Made by a program: the position numbers and the translations under genes
NCBI GenBank assembly: GCA_903826405.1
Contig: CAIKEH010000029.1
Location: forward strand, 29,412 to 93,411
Length of the DNA: 64,000 nucleotides
Origin: an uncultured bacterium
GTDB lineage: Bacteria; Bacteroidota; Bacteroidia; Chitinophagales; Chitinophagaceae
Direction: 5' to 3'
Notes under the pieces: generated by a model
What the model was told of the DNA's origin: nothing
The model's input: only the letters and a program-made list of their open reading frames with translations
Database searches by the model: none
Shown: one piece after another, positions 1 to 8,512 of the stretch
Numbering within the stretch: the stretch's first letter is position 1
Layout of the letters: each line of letters begins with the position of its first letter

Positions 1-22
1 ATCTCAAATTTATAACCGAATC

Positions 23-1156
23 ATGAATCGCTTTAAAATACTCATACTTTCAATCGTTTTTTTCTCAGCCTGCTCTTCCCCGAAAGTGGAGGCAAAGAAG
101 GATTCCGTCCAGATCCAAACGGATCATGTTCAAATGACAGATGCACAAATGAAGATCGCAGGTGTTCAAACGGGCGTGGTCGTTCAACAAGCCATGAATA
201 CTTTTTTGAAAGTCAATGGGCATGTCGATGTGCCGCCTCAAAATATTGTCTCGGTAAGCTTTCCGATGGGGGGATATCTTCTTTCCACAAAACTACTTCC
301 CGGGATGCATGTCGCAAAAGGTGAGGTGATCGCAACCATTGAAGATCAGTCACTGATTCAATTGCAGCAGGATTATCTGGTTTCAAAATCCAGATTAACC
401 TATCTGAAACAGGAATTTGAACGTCAAAAATTACTGAATGAAAACAATGTCAATGCTGCTAAAACTTTTCAATTGGCAGAATCTGAATATTTCTCCCAGA
501 AAGTGACATTGAAAGGATATGGGGAAAAATTGCTTTTAATAGGAATTGATCCTGCAAATCTTACAGAAGGTTCCATATCCAGGAGTGTGGCCATTCATTC
601 ACCTTTGAATGGGTTCGTGTCAAAAGTAAATGTCAATATAGGCAAATACGTCACACCTACCGATGTCTTGTTCGAATTGATCAACCCTGATGACATGCAT
701 GCAGCACTGACGGTTTTTGAAAAAGATCTTAATAAAGTTAAGTCTGGACAGAATGTCAAGGTGTCGTTCGTTGATGAACCCGGGACGCTTTATGACTGTG
801 AAGTGATACTGGTAACTAGAAACGTCGATGATAATCGCAGCGGCTTGGTACATTGTCATTTCAAGGGCCAACCCCAAAAACTTCTTCCGGGAATGTTCTT
901 GAATGCGTCGATCAATATCCATATTGCTTCAGTACCAACCGTACCTGAAGAAGCTGTTGTCCGATTTGAAAATCGCTTTTATGTATTTGTATCCACATCG
1001 AAAAATGAATTCCAGATGGTTGAAGTGGAGATTGGAATGAAGGATAATGACCGACTGGAAGTGAGCTCCAAATTGAACGATTTTGAGACAAAAACACTGG
1101 TAACTAAGAATGCGTATGCCTTATTGTCGAAAATGAAAAACACTTCAGAAGAATAG
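23..1156 (+). CDS. RND efflux periplasmic adaptor lipoprotein (HlyD/CusB type)
   Basis: Predicted membrane-fusion protein that links an inner-membrane RND pump to an outer-membrane channel, probably for metal or small-molecule efflux. The N-terminus is a lipoprotein signal with a lipobox ending at Cys17 (FSAC). Then come a half lipoyl/barrel-sandwich segment (about residues 75-110), a short coiled-coil hairpin (about 110-165), the second half of the sandwich (SPLNGFVSKVNVNIGKYV, about 198-215) and beta-barrel domains up to about residue 370. Length (377 aa) fits the CzcB/CusB family. The RND pump is not in the window; it could lie just upstream, since only 22 bases precede the start. The substrate cannot be told from the adaptor. 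No metal-binding Met/His cluster was seen. Confidence 0.88.
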   Translation: MNRFKILILSIVFFSACSSPKVEAKKDSVQIQTDHVQMTDAQMKIAGVQTGVVVQQAMNTFLKVNGHVDVPPQNIVSVSFPMGGYLLSTKLLPGMHVAKGEVIATIEDQSLIQLQQDYLVSKSRLTYLKQEFERQKLLNENNVNAAKTFQLAESEYFSQKVTLKGYGEKLLLIGIDPANLTEGSISRSVAIHSPLNGFVSKVNVNIGKYVTPTDVLFELINPDDMHAALTVFEKDLNKVKSGQNVKVSFVDEPGTLYDCEVILVTRNVDDNRSGLVHCHFKGQPQKLLPGMFLNASINIHIASVPTVPEEAVVRFENRFYVFVSTSKNEFQMVEVEIGMKDNDRLEVSSKLNDFETKTLVTKNAYALLSKMKNTSEE

Positions 1157-1232
1157 ATTCTTTTAATTCATTATTCTTCATTCAAAACCCCCAAAAAGGG
1201 TCCCACGATTAAATATTGAAAGCCCTGTTTAG

Positions 1233-1305
1233 AGCGGAAGACGGGACTCGAACCCGCTACCTACAGCTTGGGAAGCTGTCGCTCTACCAGGTGAGCTACT
1301 TCCGC
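1233..1305 (-). tRNA. tRNA-Gly (anticodon CCC)
   Basis: The minus strand gives a complete cloverleaf: 7-bp acceptor stem GCGGAAG/CTTCCGC, the D-arm TAGCTC, an anticodon stem ACAGC/GCTGT closing a TTCCCAA loop (anticodon CCC), and a T-arm with GGTTCGAGTCC. The discriminator base is U73, usual for bacterial tRNA-Gly. The bases after it (CTA) are not CCA, so the 3' end must be added by the CCA-adding enzyme. Confidence 0.96.
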
Positions 1306-1354
1306 TTGACGAAGGTCAAGGTAGGAAATTATCCCTGACTTTTCCTCCGGGCAT

Positions 1355-2740
1355 TCAGAACTTCCAATCAAACTTTTTTGCCTGCTCCAATATCTGCTGT
1401 CTGTCTCCGACCAAGACGAGCGACATATTCTCGGTCTTGAGTCGTTCTTTGGCGATCTGAGACACCTGCTGTGGAGTGACATCGTAAATACTCTTTACAT
1501 AATTGGTCAGATAACTATCAGGTAATCCATATTTGTCCAGCATGCTCAATTGATTGATGATGCCGAATGGATCGGTGTTACGCAAAACGAAAATTCCGGA
1601 TTCATAATTTTGAATGCTCTGCAGTTCCTCCTTTTCTGGAGGGGTGGATTGTAACTTCTTGATCTCTTTTACGATCTCCTGTATGGATTCTATCGTATGT
1701 TCACTGGTCACGTCAGCTGATTCCGCCCAGAAAGATGCACCTTTTCTGCTTTGAACATAGCTATATGGAGAGTAAGTATAACCTTTATTCTCCCGGATAT
1801 TTGATGTGATTCTGGAGCCAAATGATCCGCCGAGCAAGGAGTTTGTGATACTCTGAGCCACATAGTCTTTTTCTGTGGGGCCATTTACCGGACCACCGAT
1901 CTGAATCGTGGTTTGTGGGGCTCCCTTGCGATCGATGATGGCTGTATCCCGGCTGTATTTAGCTGTCACAGTAGGGTAGCTAAGAGCAGGCCCTGACTTC
2001 CATTTGGCGAGACCGGATGCGATGGCCGTATTGACGGCTTTTTCGTCAAATTGTCCAACCACATAGATGATGGAGCGTTTAGCGCCGAAATTTGCCTGGT
2101 GGAAACTACGTGCATCTGCAATGGTGAATGCTTTTACCTGAGCCTCCGTAGGCATACCGGCGCCATAGGGATGGCTGCCATAGATCAACTTACTGAACTT
2201 TTCCTCTGCTTGATTCTGGGGAACGGTCATATTTACACTCAGGTCTCTCAGCATATCATCTTTGATCCGGGCAGATTGCGATTCAGGTAATGCTGGATTC
2301 ATGACCATCTCACCGATAAGTCTGATGAATTCAGGAGCGAATTCTGACAGTACGGATCCTGATAGCATCACCTGTTCCATGCTTACGCTGAGACTGACCT
2401 CACCACCCATGGATGCCGCCTTGGCTGAAATGGACTTAAAATCGAGTGCTTTAGTCCCTTCCTTGATGAGTTTGCCCGTGAAATCAGCCATGCCATTCTT
2501 GCCAGAGGGATCATGCATATTCCCCGTCCTCACGATCAACGCGATGCTGGCTTTTGGCAATGAACCATATTTGACCAAAGTGGTTTTCATTCCATTGGGC
2601 AATGTGGCTATCTTTTTTTCAGACAATTTGAAATCGTGGGGCATTCCACCTGTTGGGGGTGTCACCTTCTGTGCCTGTGACGAAAAGGTCAGCAGAGCTC
2701 CAAGTATCATAAAACTTGTCAATTGAAATATCTTTTTCAT
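1355..2740 (-). CDS. M16-family peptidase homologue lacking zinc ligands (partner subunit)
   Basis: Exported M16B (pitrilysin-superfamily) protein of 461 aa with a signal peptide ending near SQAQ (residue 24). Two M16 half-domains are present, including the C-terminal signature region around SLLGGSFGSRITSNIRENKGYTY. The HxxEH zinc motif is replaced: where active members read AHxxEH this protein reads ADFTGK (residues 85-90), so Asp, Gly and Lys stand in place of His, Glu and His. It is therefore probably the non-catalytic half of a heterodimer, like mitochondrial processing peptidase alpha. Its ATG overlaps the stop of the upstream active M16 gene (TGATG), which supports translational coupling and a complex of the two. 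Confidence 0.9.
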   Translation of the reverse strand: MKKIFQLTSFMILGALLTFSSQAQKVTPPTGGMPHDFKLSEKKIATLPNGMKTTLVKYGSLPKASIALIVRTGNMHDPSGKNGMADFTGKLIKEGTKALDFKSISAKAASMGGEVSLSVSMEQVMLSGSVLSEFAPEFIRLIGEMVMNPALPESQSARIKDDMLRDLSVNMTVPQNQAEEKFSKLIYGSHPYGAGMPTEAQVKAFTIADARSFHQANFGAKRSIIYVVGQFDEKAVNTAIASGLAKWKSGPALSYPTVTAKYSRDTAIIDRKGAPQTTIQIGGPVNGPTEKDYVAQSITNSLLGGSFGSRITSNIRENKGYTYSPYSYVQSRKGASFWAESADVTSEHTIESIQEIVKEIKKLQSTPPEKEELQSIQNYESGIFVLRNTDPFGIINQLSMLDKYGLPDSYLTNYVKSIYDVTPQQVSQIAKERLKTENMSLVLVGDRQQILEQAKKFDWKF

Positions 2741-4128
2741 CAGTTGCTTGATTTAGGGTCAATAATCAGGATGGTCCGGTTTGAGGAGCGCAGGTATTCC
2801 TTAGCTGTTTTTTTGATCAGTTCAGGAGTGATTTTGGAGAATTCCTTTTCCAGTGAATTGATCCTGTTCGGATCATTATCGAAGAGAGCGAAAACGGCCA
2901 GCAGGTCGATCTTGCCGATCCCGAACTGTGAAGCCATCTGATCGTAAAGATTCGAACGCATCTTGATCAGTGCGGTGTTGATATCCGCCTGAGTGACCTG
3001 ATTCATCATATAATCAACAGCTTTGTCATATTCTTTGATGATGGCATCGGGTGGGGTTTTTGCATCGTAAATGAGATCAGACATCCAGACCATCGGTCCC
3101 TGATAATTGAACATGTTTCCCAGATAATTGATCCCACCAGACATCCTTCCCGCATATCCTTTTTCTTGTACGATGGATTGATACAGGCGGCTGTCCTGAC
3201 CTTGAATCAGCATCTGATCGATCAGGCCCATGGCGAACCATTCTGGCGAATTTCTCTCAGGCATCTTGTATGCCACAGCCAAAGCGGGTTTGTTGGCTAA
3301 TTTGTCTTCTTTAACAGCCCTTTTTTCAGATGTCTGTACAGGTTCGCTGATGTCTGGCCTGGGAGGTAGTGTTGCAGAGGGAATGCCACTGAAGTACTGT
3401 TCGATCCATTTGCGGGCATCTGTCACTTCAAAGTCTCCAACTACAACAAGGGCTGCATTATTAGGAGCATAATAAGTCTTGAAGAAACTATTCACATCTT
3501 CAAGCTTGGCGGAATCCAGATCAGCCAAATCTCCATAGAAATTATGAGCATTATGCCAGTTTGTATTGGCATATTGTGGCATGTCTAGCCAGGGAAAACC
3601 TCCATACGGCTGGTTCAAAACATTGACCTTTACTTCGTTTTTTACCACACCTTGTTGATTGGCCAGATTTGATTGATCAATTTTAAGGCCTCTCATCCGG
3701 TCCGCTTCAGCCCATAGAGCTGTCTCCAATTTATGGGCTGGCAGAACTTCGAAATAATTGGTGAAGTCGAATCGGGTGGAACCGTTCAGGATGCCACCAC
3801 TTTTTTGGACAAGCTGGATGAACTCCATCTTACCTAAATTCTCTGAACCTTGGAACATCATATGTTCGAAAAGATGTGCGAAACCAGTACGGTTGCGGGG
3901 CTCTATTCGAAAGCCTATATTATAATATACACCCACCCCAATAATAGGGGCAGACTTATCCGGAGAAAGAACCACTTTGAGACCATTGGGCAGTTTAAAA
4001 TAAGTCACTGGCACCTCTAAACCGGGCCCTGATCTGGCAAGAACGGGATTGGAGAACAAATTGGAAAGAAAAATAGCTGACAACAAGGCCACTATGAAAC
4101 CTTTCATTTTAATCCTTGAGTGAGACAT
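2740..4128 (-). CDS. M16-family zinc metallopeptidase, active subunit
   Basis: Exported 462-aa M16B peptidase. A signal peptide covers about residues 1-32. The inverted zinc motif HxxEH is intact at His85-Leu-Phe-Glu88-His89 within TGFAHLFEHMMFQGS, and the distal glutamate region follows (GVVKNEVKVNV). Family members cleave oligopeptides or misfolded proteins in the periplasm; the actual substrate is unknown. It is the first gene of a two-gene operon with the zinc-less M16 protein at 1355-2740, overlapping it by one base. Confidence 0.92.
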   Translation of the reverse strand: MSHSRIKMKGFIVALLSAIFLSNLFSNPVLARSGPGLEVPVTYFKLPNGLKVVLSPDKSAPIIGVGVYYNIGFRIEPRNRTGFAHLFEHMMFQGSENLGKMEFIQLVQKSGGILNGSTRFDFTNYFEVLPAHKLETALWAEADRMRGLKIDQSNLANQQGVVKNEVKVNVLNQPYGGFPWLDMPQYANTNWHNAHNFYGDLADLDSAKLEDVNSFFKTYYAPNNAALVVVGDFEVTDARKWIEQYFSGIPSATLPPRPDISEPVQTSEKRAVKEDKLANKPALAVAYKMPERNSPEWFAMGLIDQMLIQGQDSRLYQSIVQEKGYAGRMSGGINYLGNMFNYQGPMVWMSDLIYDAKTPPDAIIKEYDKAVDYMMNQVTQADINTALIKMRSNLYDQMASQFGIGKIDLLAVFALFDNDPNRINSLEKEFSKITPELIKKTAKEYLRSSNRTILIIDPKSSN

Positions 4129-4298
4129 ATTCAGGAAAATTGATGTGTCGCCAATTTAAGACAAGATGTTATCTTGAAAAAGAAAAATTGATAAGTGGTA
4201 TCATAGCCACTAGATGGTTGAAAATTACGTCGTTAGTTGGTCAACAGACCCTAATTTGTTTTTATAATTCGATAAGGAGATTAACAGGTCAGATCGAA

Positions 4299-4814
4299 TC
4301 AACCAGGCACTTTGGTATGCATCCGAGTCGACAACCAACTTTCCTTGACGGGGACAACCCATTTTTCGACAAGATCCTTTTTCGTGAGGATAGTATTGTT
4401 GAAATAAAGGGTATCAGCCATGATATAGCCTTGTAGACAGGCATGATTGAAATCTGACAGAGCTAATATTTCCACTTTCTCTTCCTTGATGAAAGCTAAA
4501 GTGGTACGGTCAAAGAGCCTCACCTGAAATGAATGTTCAAGATCACGGATGAACCTTACTGAACTGTCTGTACTGCATCCGCTTACCTGAACACTGGTTT
4601 CATCCCCCATAAGAACAATGAAACGACCAAAGAAAAGGGTACCAAAACCTTTTACCTTGGACCCATGGGCATTCCAAACAGCCAGAAAACTCTTTAAACG
4701 ATCCTCGATTTCAATAGACTCGGAAAGACTGAAAAGACGGCTCGACTGATAGATCCAAATCCGGGAGTTTTCACTGAAATCTTCTGGAAGCATGCTTTTA
4801 TAATCCAAATTCAT
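4299..4814 (-). CDS. Conserved Bacteroidota protein of unknown function (often mislabelled ABC transporter ATPase)
   Basis: A 171-aa soluble protein. I recognise it as a family found across Bacteroidota next to the Fe-S protein gene that lies upstream here (start near 5632). It carries the typical segments IWIYQSSRLF, AHGSKVKGFGTLFFGRFIVL, SGCSTDSSVRFIRDLE and VPVKESWLSTRM. Databases often call it an ABC transporter ATPase, but no Walker A (GxxxxGKS/T), signature or Walker B motif is visible, so that name is not supported. It has no signal peptide or membrane segment. It lies 38 bases after the Fe-S gene and probably shares its transcript. Confidence 0.75.
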   Translation of the reverse strand: MNLDYKSMLPEDFSENSRIWIYQSSRLFSLSESIEIEDRLKSFLAVWNAHGSKVKGFGTLFFGRFIVLMGDETSVQVSGCSTDSSVRFIRDLEHSFQVRLFDRTTLAFIKEEKVEILALSDFNHACLQGYIMADTLYFNNTILTKKDLVEKWVVPVKESWLSTRMHTKVPG

Positions 4815-4852
4815 GTTGCTAAGTTAAACATATGTACAGTAACATATTATGC

Positions 4853-5632
4853 TCAAACCATTGACTTTTCAATGAGTTCTGCAATGTCCAGAACAGACAC
4901 CTCAGAATCCTTTTCCTTCAACTTCACCCCATCAGTGATCATGGTATTGCAAAAAGGGCATGCTACAGCGATCACTCCCGCGCCAGTTCCAAGAGCTTCT
5001 TCGCTTCTTTCCAGATTGATACGGCCGTTCCCTTTTTCCTCTTCCTTGAACATCTGTGCACCACCTGCCCCACAACAAAGTCCGTTTGAACGACAGCGTT
5101 TCATTTCGACCAACTCGGCATCAAGTACTTCCAGTATCTTTCGTGGGGCTTCATAGACATTATTCGCTCTACCCAGATAACAGGAATCATGATAGGTTAT
5201 CTTTTTACCTCTGAATGAACCACCTTCTTTCATCTTGATCTTCCCCTTATCTATGAAATCCTGGATCAGTTCCGTATGATGAATTACTTCATAGTTTCCA
5301 CCTAACTCCGGGTACTCGTTCTTAAGTGTATTGAAACAATGAGGACATGCAGTCACGATTTTTTTGACCCCGTAATTATTCAGTATCTGTATATTCTGAA
5401 AAGCCATCATCTGGAACATGAACTCATTCCCAGCACGGCGAGCGGGGTCACCTGTGCACATCTCCTCCTTACCTAAAATGGCATAGTTCACTTCCAAACG
5501 ATCCAATATGGAAGAAAATGCCTTGGTGACACGTTGAGCACGTTGATCAAAACTTCCCGCACAGCCAACCCAGAAAAGGATCTCAGGATTTTCTCCAGCT
5601 GCAAACCGTTCAGACATAATAGGCACCGGCAT
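4853..5632 (-). CDS. Cytosolic (Fe-S)-binding protein with CCG domains (GlpC/LutA/HdrB-like)
   Basis: About 259 aa with two cysteine-rich CCG-type halves: WVGCAGSF near the start, TACPHCFN in the middle, then CRSNGLCCGAGGAQMF and ACPFCNTM near the end. Proteins of this kind bind Fe-S clusters and pass electrons, as in glycolate, lactate and glycerol-3-phosphate oxidation complexes and heterodisulfide reductase; the donor here is unknown. I chose the ATG at 5632 (MPVPIM) because homologues begin there. The frame stays open to an ATG at 5701, but those 23 extra residues look unconserved. The membrane partner normally found directly upstream is here 4 kb away (9756-11081), separated by four genes on the other strand. 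Confidence 0.87.
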   Translation of the reverse strand: MPVPIMSERFAAGENPEILFWVGCAGSFDQRAQRVTKAFSSILDRLEVNYAILGKEEMCTGDPARRAGNEFMFQMMAFQNIQILNNYGVKKIVTACPHCFNTLKNEYPELGGNYEVIHHTELIQDFIDKGKIKMKEGGSFRGKKITYHDSCYLGRANNVYEAPRKILEVLDAELVEMKRCRSNGLCCGAGGAQMFKEEEKGNGRINLERSEEALGTGAGVIAVACPFCNTMITDGVKLKEKDSEVSVLDIAELIEKSMV

Positions 5633-5772
5633 ATTCTTTAAACAATGTTTACTCCAAATATACGTACTATACCTCTTGGAAACGGTTTCAAAATTCGCCA
5701 TGAAAAAACATCGCAGGGGAAAGCAAGCTTAGCGTCAAATCGTATTCTTATTCATCGTCGGTTCAACATATC

Positions 5773-5814
5773 TTGACTTCACCAAGTAGAGCACATAAAC
5801 ACAATTGAAGTCAA
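5773..5814. promoter_or_regulatory. Inverted repeat upstream of the ATP-grasp gene, possible operator
   Basis: A perfect 9-bp inverted repeat: TTGACTTCA at 5773-5781 and TGAAGTCAA at 5806-5814, spaced by 24 bases. It lies directly upstream of a -7-like element (5820-5827) and in the gap between two divergent genes. There is no T-run, so it is not a terminator. A regulator binding site is inference. Confidence 0.35.
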
Positions 5815-5819
5815 TATAT

Positions 5820-5827
5820 TATTTTTG
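5820..5827 (+). promoter_or_regulatory. Candidate promoter -7 element for the ATP-grasp/MFS/LysE/DinB genes
   Basis: TATTTTTG matches the Bacteroidota -7 consensus TAnnTTTG exactly, 62 bases before the ATG at 5890. No TTG was found at the usual -33 distance, so the call rests on one box and its position just after the inverted repeat at 5773-5814. Confidence 0.35.
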
Positions 5828-5889
5828 CGGATACCAGAACAGGTGATTTCGGACATTTCTAAACAATTGAAACGATCAAGATACAGTTG

Positions 5890-6954
5890 ATGTTTTCAAA
5901 ACTACACTTATCCAAAAACCCTTTTTTGATACGTCTATTAAATTGGGAATTCTGGTCTTTTAATTCTATTTATTTCTGGATCATGCCAATATGGTTTTTA
6001 CTTTGTTTGCGTGCCCGATCTTTCTTTTTTTTTAGCACATCTAATCCCGGCTTCGAAAATGGCGGCTTCACCGGTGAATCCAAAAAGGATATCCATTCCA
6101 TTTTACCTATTGATCTATATCCGCCCACCATGCATTTCAGATATGGCACTTCAAGTGAAAAGGTGATTTCAGAACTTCGAGAGTCAGGTTTTGAACTTCC
6201 CTTGATCGGAAAGCCTGATGTTGGCGGTCGGGGTAGAGGAATACGGTTTTTGTACTCAGAGAAAGACATAGTTGAGTACGCTCGAAATTGCACATTGGAC
6301 TACCACATTCAGTCAGTAATCCGCTGGCCAAATGAAGTAGGAATTTTTTATACCAGGATCCCGGGTGAAACAAAGGGTAAAATAACAGGTTTGGTCAAAA
6401 AAGAGTTTCTTTCCATTACAGGTGATGGCCAACAAACTTTGATCGAATTGATCAAAAATGATAAAAGATCAATCATGTACCTCACCTACATAACCCAAGC
6501 CCATGCGGGGAAATTGGATATGGTGATCCCATGCGGTGAAAGATACGTGCTCAGCCCATATGGAAACCATGCAAGAGGTTCACTTTTCATAGACGACACC
6601 CATCTAGTTGATGACGAACTGAATCAAATGATGGACAAACTTGCCGCCCGGATACCTGATTTCCATTTCGGAAGGGTCGATATACGTTATCGGGATTGGG
6701 AATCATTGAAAAAGGGACTCGACTGTACCCTGATCGAGGTCAATGGAGCGGGTTCGGAACCCACTCATATTTACGATCCTCGGCATTCCCTTTTTCATGC
6801 GTGGAAGGTGATCATCCAACACTGGATCACCCTTTATAAAATTAGCAAGGCGAACCACGAAAGAGGCCACCGTTATATGAGTTTCCGGGAAGGAATCAAC
6901 ATGTTGCGTAAAGACAGAGAATTCTCCAAGAAACTGAATGGCTTGCCCATTTGA
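5890..6954 (+). CDS. ATP-grasp ligase-like protein (D-alanine-D-alanine ligase fold)
   Basis: A 354-aa protein with an ATP-grasp core. Visible are the nucleotide-binding GKPDVGGRGRGI (Lys at about 108), a basic RVDIRYRDW strand and the metal-binding IEVNGAG (Glu283, Asn285). ATP-grasp enzymes activate a carboxylate as an acyl-phosphate and join it to an amine or thiol. The N-terminus (about 1-50) is hydrophobic and ends in a run of four Phe, which may anchor the protein at the membrane. It is not a normal Ddl, because it lacks the N-terminal Ddl domain and serine/tyrosine loop. The ATG at 5890 follows a TTG at 5887; I took the ATG. It heads a row of four plus-strand genes with two transporters, which suggests making and moving a small amide or peptide (inference). 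Confidence 0.75.
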   Translation: MFSKLHLSKNPFLIRLLNWEFWSFNSIYFWIMPIWFLLCLRARSFFFFSTSNPGFENGGFTGESKKDIHSILPIDLYPPTMHFRYGTSSEKVISELRESGFELPLIGKPDVGGRGRGIRFLYSEKDIVEYARNCTLDYHIQSVIRWPNEVGIFYTRIPGETKGKITGLVKKEFLSITGDGQQTLIELIKNDKRSIMYLTYITQAHAGKLDMVIPCGERYVLSPYGNHARGSLFIDDTHLVDDELNQMMDKLAARIPDFHFGRVDIRYRDWESLKKGLDCTLIEVNGAGSEPTHIYDPRHSLFHAWKVIIQHWITLYKISKANHERGHRYMSFREGINMLRKDREFSKKLNGLPI

Positions 6955-7052
6955 AATTCTTTTGCTGCCATTTCACATTCTTCACAGGATCCTCCGGGCA
7001 ACGTCATTATTTACCCCCTCGATTTTGGATTTATGATATATTTACCAACAGC

Positions 7053-8327
7053 ATGACCCTACAATCGTCATTCCTCAAGATCCCATATCGTCACAGGACA
7101 TTGGCGATTCTCTGTTCACTGACCACACTCACATACATGGACAGAATATGCATATCCATTGTCGGGGTCAGGATGAAATCAGATCTCCAATTGAACAATG
7201 AACAATTCGGTTGGGTGCTGGCGGCTTTTGCACTTGCTTATGCTCTATTTGAGATCCCCTCTGGCATGCTGGGGGATCGCATCGGCCCGAGAAAGGTCTT
7301 CATAAGGATAGTGATCTTCTGGTCTATTTTCACGGCAATCACGGGCCTCGTCAATGGGCTGATCTCTTTACTTTTGGTCAGATTCCTTTTTGGAATGGGA
7401 GAATCAGGAACGTATCCCAACTCCATATTGGTAGTATCCAGATGGTTCCCTGTTAAAGAAACAGGCAAAGCGTTATCCTGGGTTGGAATAGGATCCCAAC
7501 TGGGATCCGCAATCGCACCATTGATCATTGTCCCATTAGCCATACGATACGGATGGAGGATACCCTTTTTCGTTTTAGCAGGCATAGGAATCCTGTGGGT
7601 ACGGATATGCACATCGTGGTTCCGGGATTTTCCATCTGAAATGAGGTCGATGCCAGAGGAAGAAAAATCATGGATAGAAAGAAATTGTCATCATGATATC
7701 CACCAGGCGCAGGTACCCTGGAAGAAGATATTTCTGAATAGCACTTTATGGCCCTTGATGTTAATGTATTTCTGTTGCCAATGGGCAAATTATTTCTTCA
7801 TCGCCTGGATGCCCGTATATCTCCAGGAAGGCAGGGGGTTTTCTGAACACTCCATGAAAACCATAATGTCTTCCTTGTTCGCTGTTGGCATCACTGGATT
7901 CCTCATAGGTGGGGCTTCAGGTGACAGGTTCATCAGCAAATTCGGACTGAAAAAGGGTAGGAGGACAACCGGAATACTTGGCCTGGGCATGTGCAGCATC
8001 TTGTTGATGACCGCTGCATTGACTTCAAATAATATGGTAACTGCTGTGTGTCTGATTGGAGCAAATTTCTCATTTTCCTTCTCTGTAATGACCTCTTACG
8101 CAGTTTGCGCTGATATCGGACGGAACAATGTTGGAACAGTCACCGGTGCGATGAATTTTTTTGGACAGATGGGAGCCTTCTTCCTGGCCATCATATTCGG
8201 CAGAATCGTCCAAGTGACGCACCAATTCAATTATCCTATTTATCTTCTAGCTATAGTGATTCTGTCTGGATGTCTTTTATGGCTTGCCATTGATCCTGAA
8301 AAATCATTACCAGTCGTTGAAAATTGA
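7053..8327 (+). CDS. MFS transporter, anion:cation symporter type (hexuronate/glucarate-like)
   Basis: About 424 aa with twelve predicted membrane segments. The first segment carries TLTYMDRICISIVG and the loop between helices 2 and 3 reads GMLGDRIGPRKVF, the MFS G-x-L-x-D-R-x-G-R motif. The pattern of YMDR plus GSQLGSAIAPLI resembles the ACS family (ExuT, GudP, tartrate carriers), which import organic acids with protons or sodium; the substrate cannot be deduced. The start was set at the ATG at 7053, giving a normal N-terminus; the frame is open back to a TTG at 6951, but those 34 residues are unlike any MFS leader. It follows the ATP-grasp gene by 98 bases. Confidence 0.85.
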   Translation: MTLQSSFLKIPYRHRTLAILCSLTTLTYMDRICISIVGVRMKSDLQLNNEQFGWVLAAFALAYALFEIPSGMLGDRIGPRKVFIRIVIFWSIFTAITGLVNGLISLLLVRFLFGMGESGTYPNSILVVSRWFPVKETGKALSWVGIGSQLGSAIAPLIIVPLAIRYGWRIPFFVLAGIGILWVRICTSWFRDFPSEMRSMPEEEKSWIERNCHHDIHQAQVPWKKIFLNSTLWPLMLMYFCCQWANYFFIAWMPVYLQEGRGFSEHSMKTIMSSLFAVGITGFLIGGASGDRFISKFGLKKGRRTTGILGLGMCSILLMTAALTSNNMVTAVCLIGANFSFSFSVMTSYAVCADIGRNNVGTVTGAMNFFGQMGAFFLAIIFGRIVQVTHQFNYPIYLLAIVILSGCLLWLAIDPEKSLPVVEN

Positions 8328-8512
8328 TTCAAATACGGAATGCCCATGTTTTTCGACCCCAATCCAACAACTCCCATGAACTTACACGACCTTTATGCTC
8401 ATTCTTTGGGCCATGCAATAGCCCATTCAAACCTGGAGTCCGGGTCGATGTCCGGTTTCCACTCTGTATCAAAATCCCAATTCCCTCGAACAATAGACTT
8501 TTAGATCTGCAG

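Noticed and set aside
1170..1215. Possible terminator after the efflux adaptor gene
   Set aside because: The stretch with ACCC and GGGT has only a 4-bp stem with no T-run; too weak to call.
4299..4814. ABC transporter ATPase
   Set aside because: No Walker A, signature or Walker B motif is present.
5633..5701. Longer start (ATG 5701) for the cytosolic Fe-S protein
   Set aside because: The extra 23 residues do not look like family sequence, and homologues begin at the MPVPIM position; cannot be ruled out completely.
8328..8512. N-terminal extension of the LysE-type protein
   Set aside because: 63 polar residues ahead of the first membrane helix are out of character; the ATG at 8513 gives the usual start.
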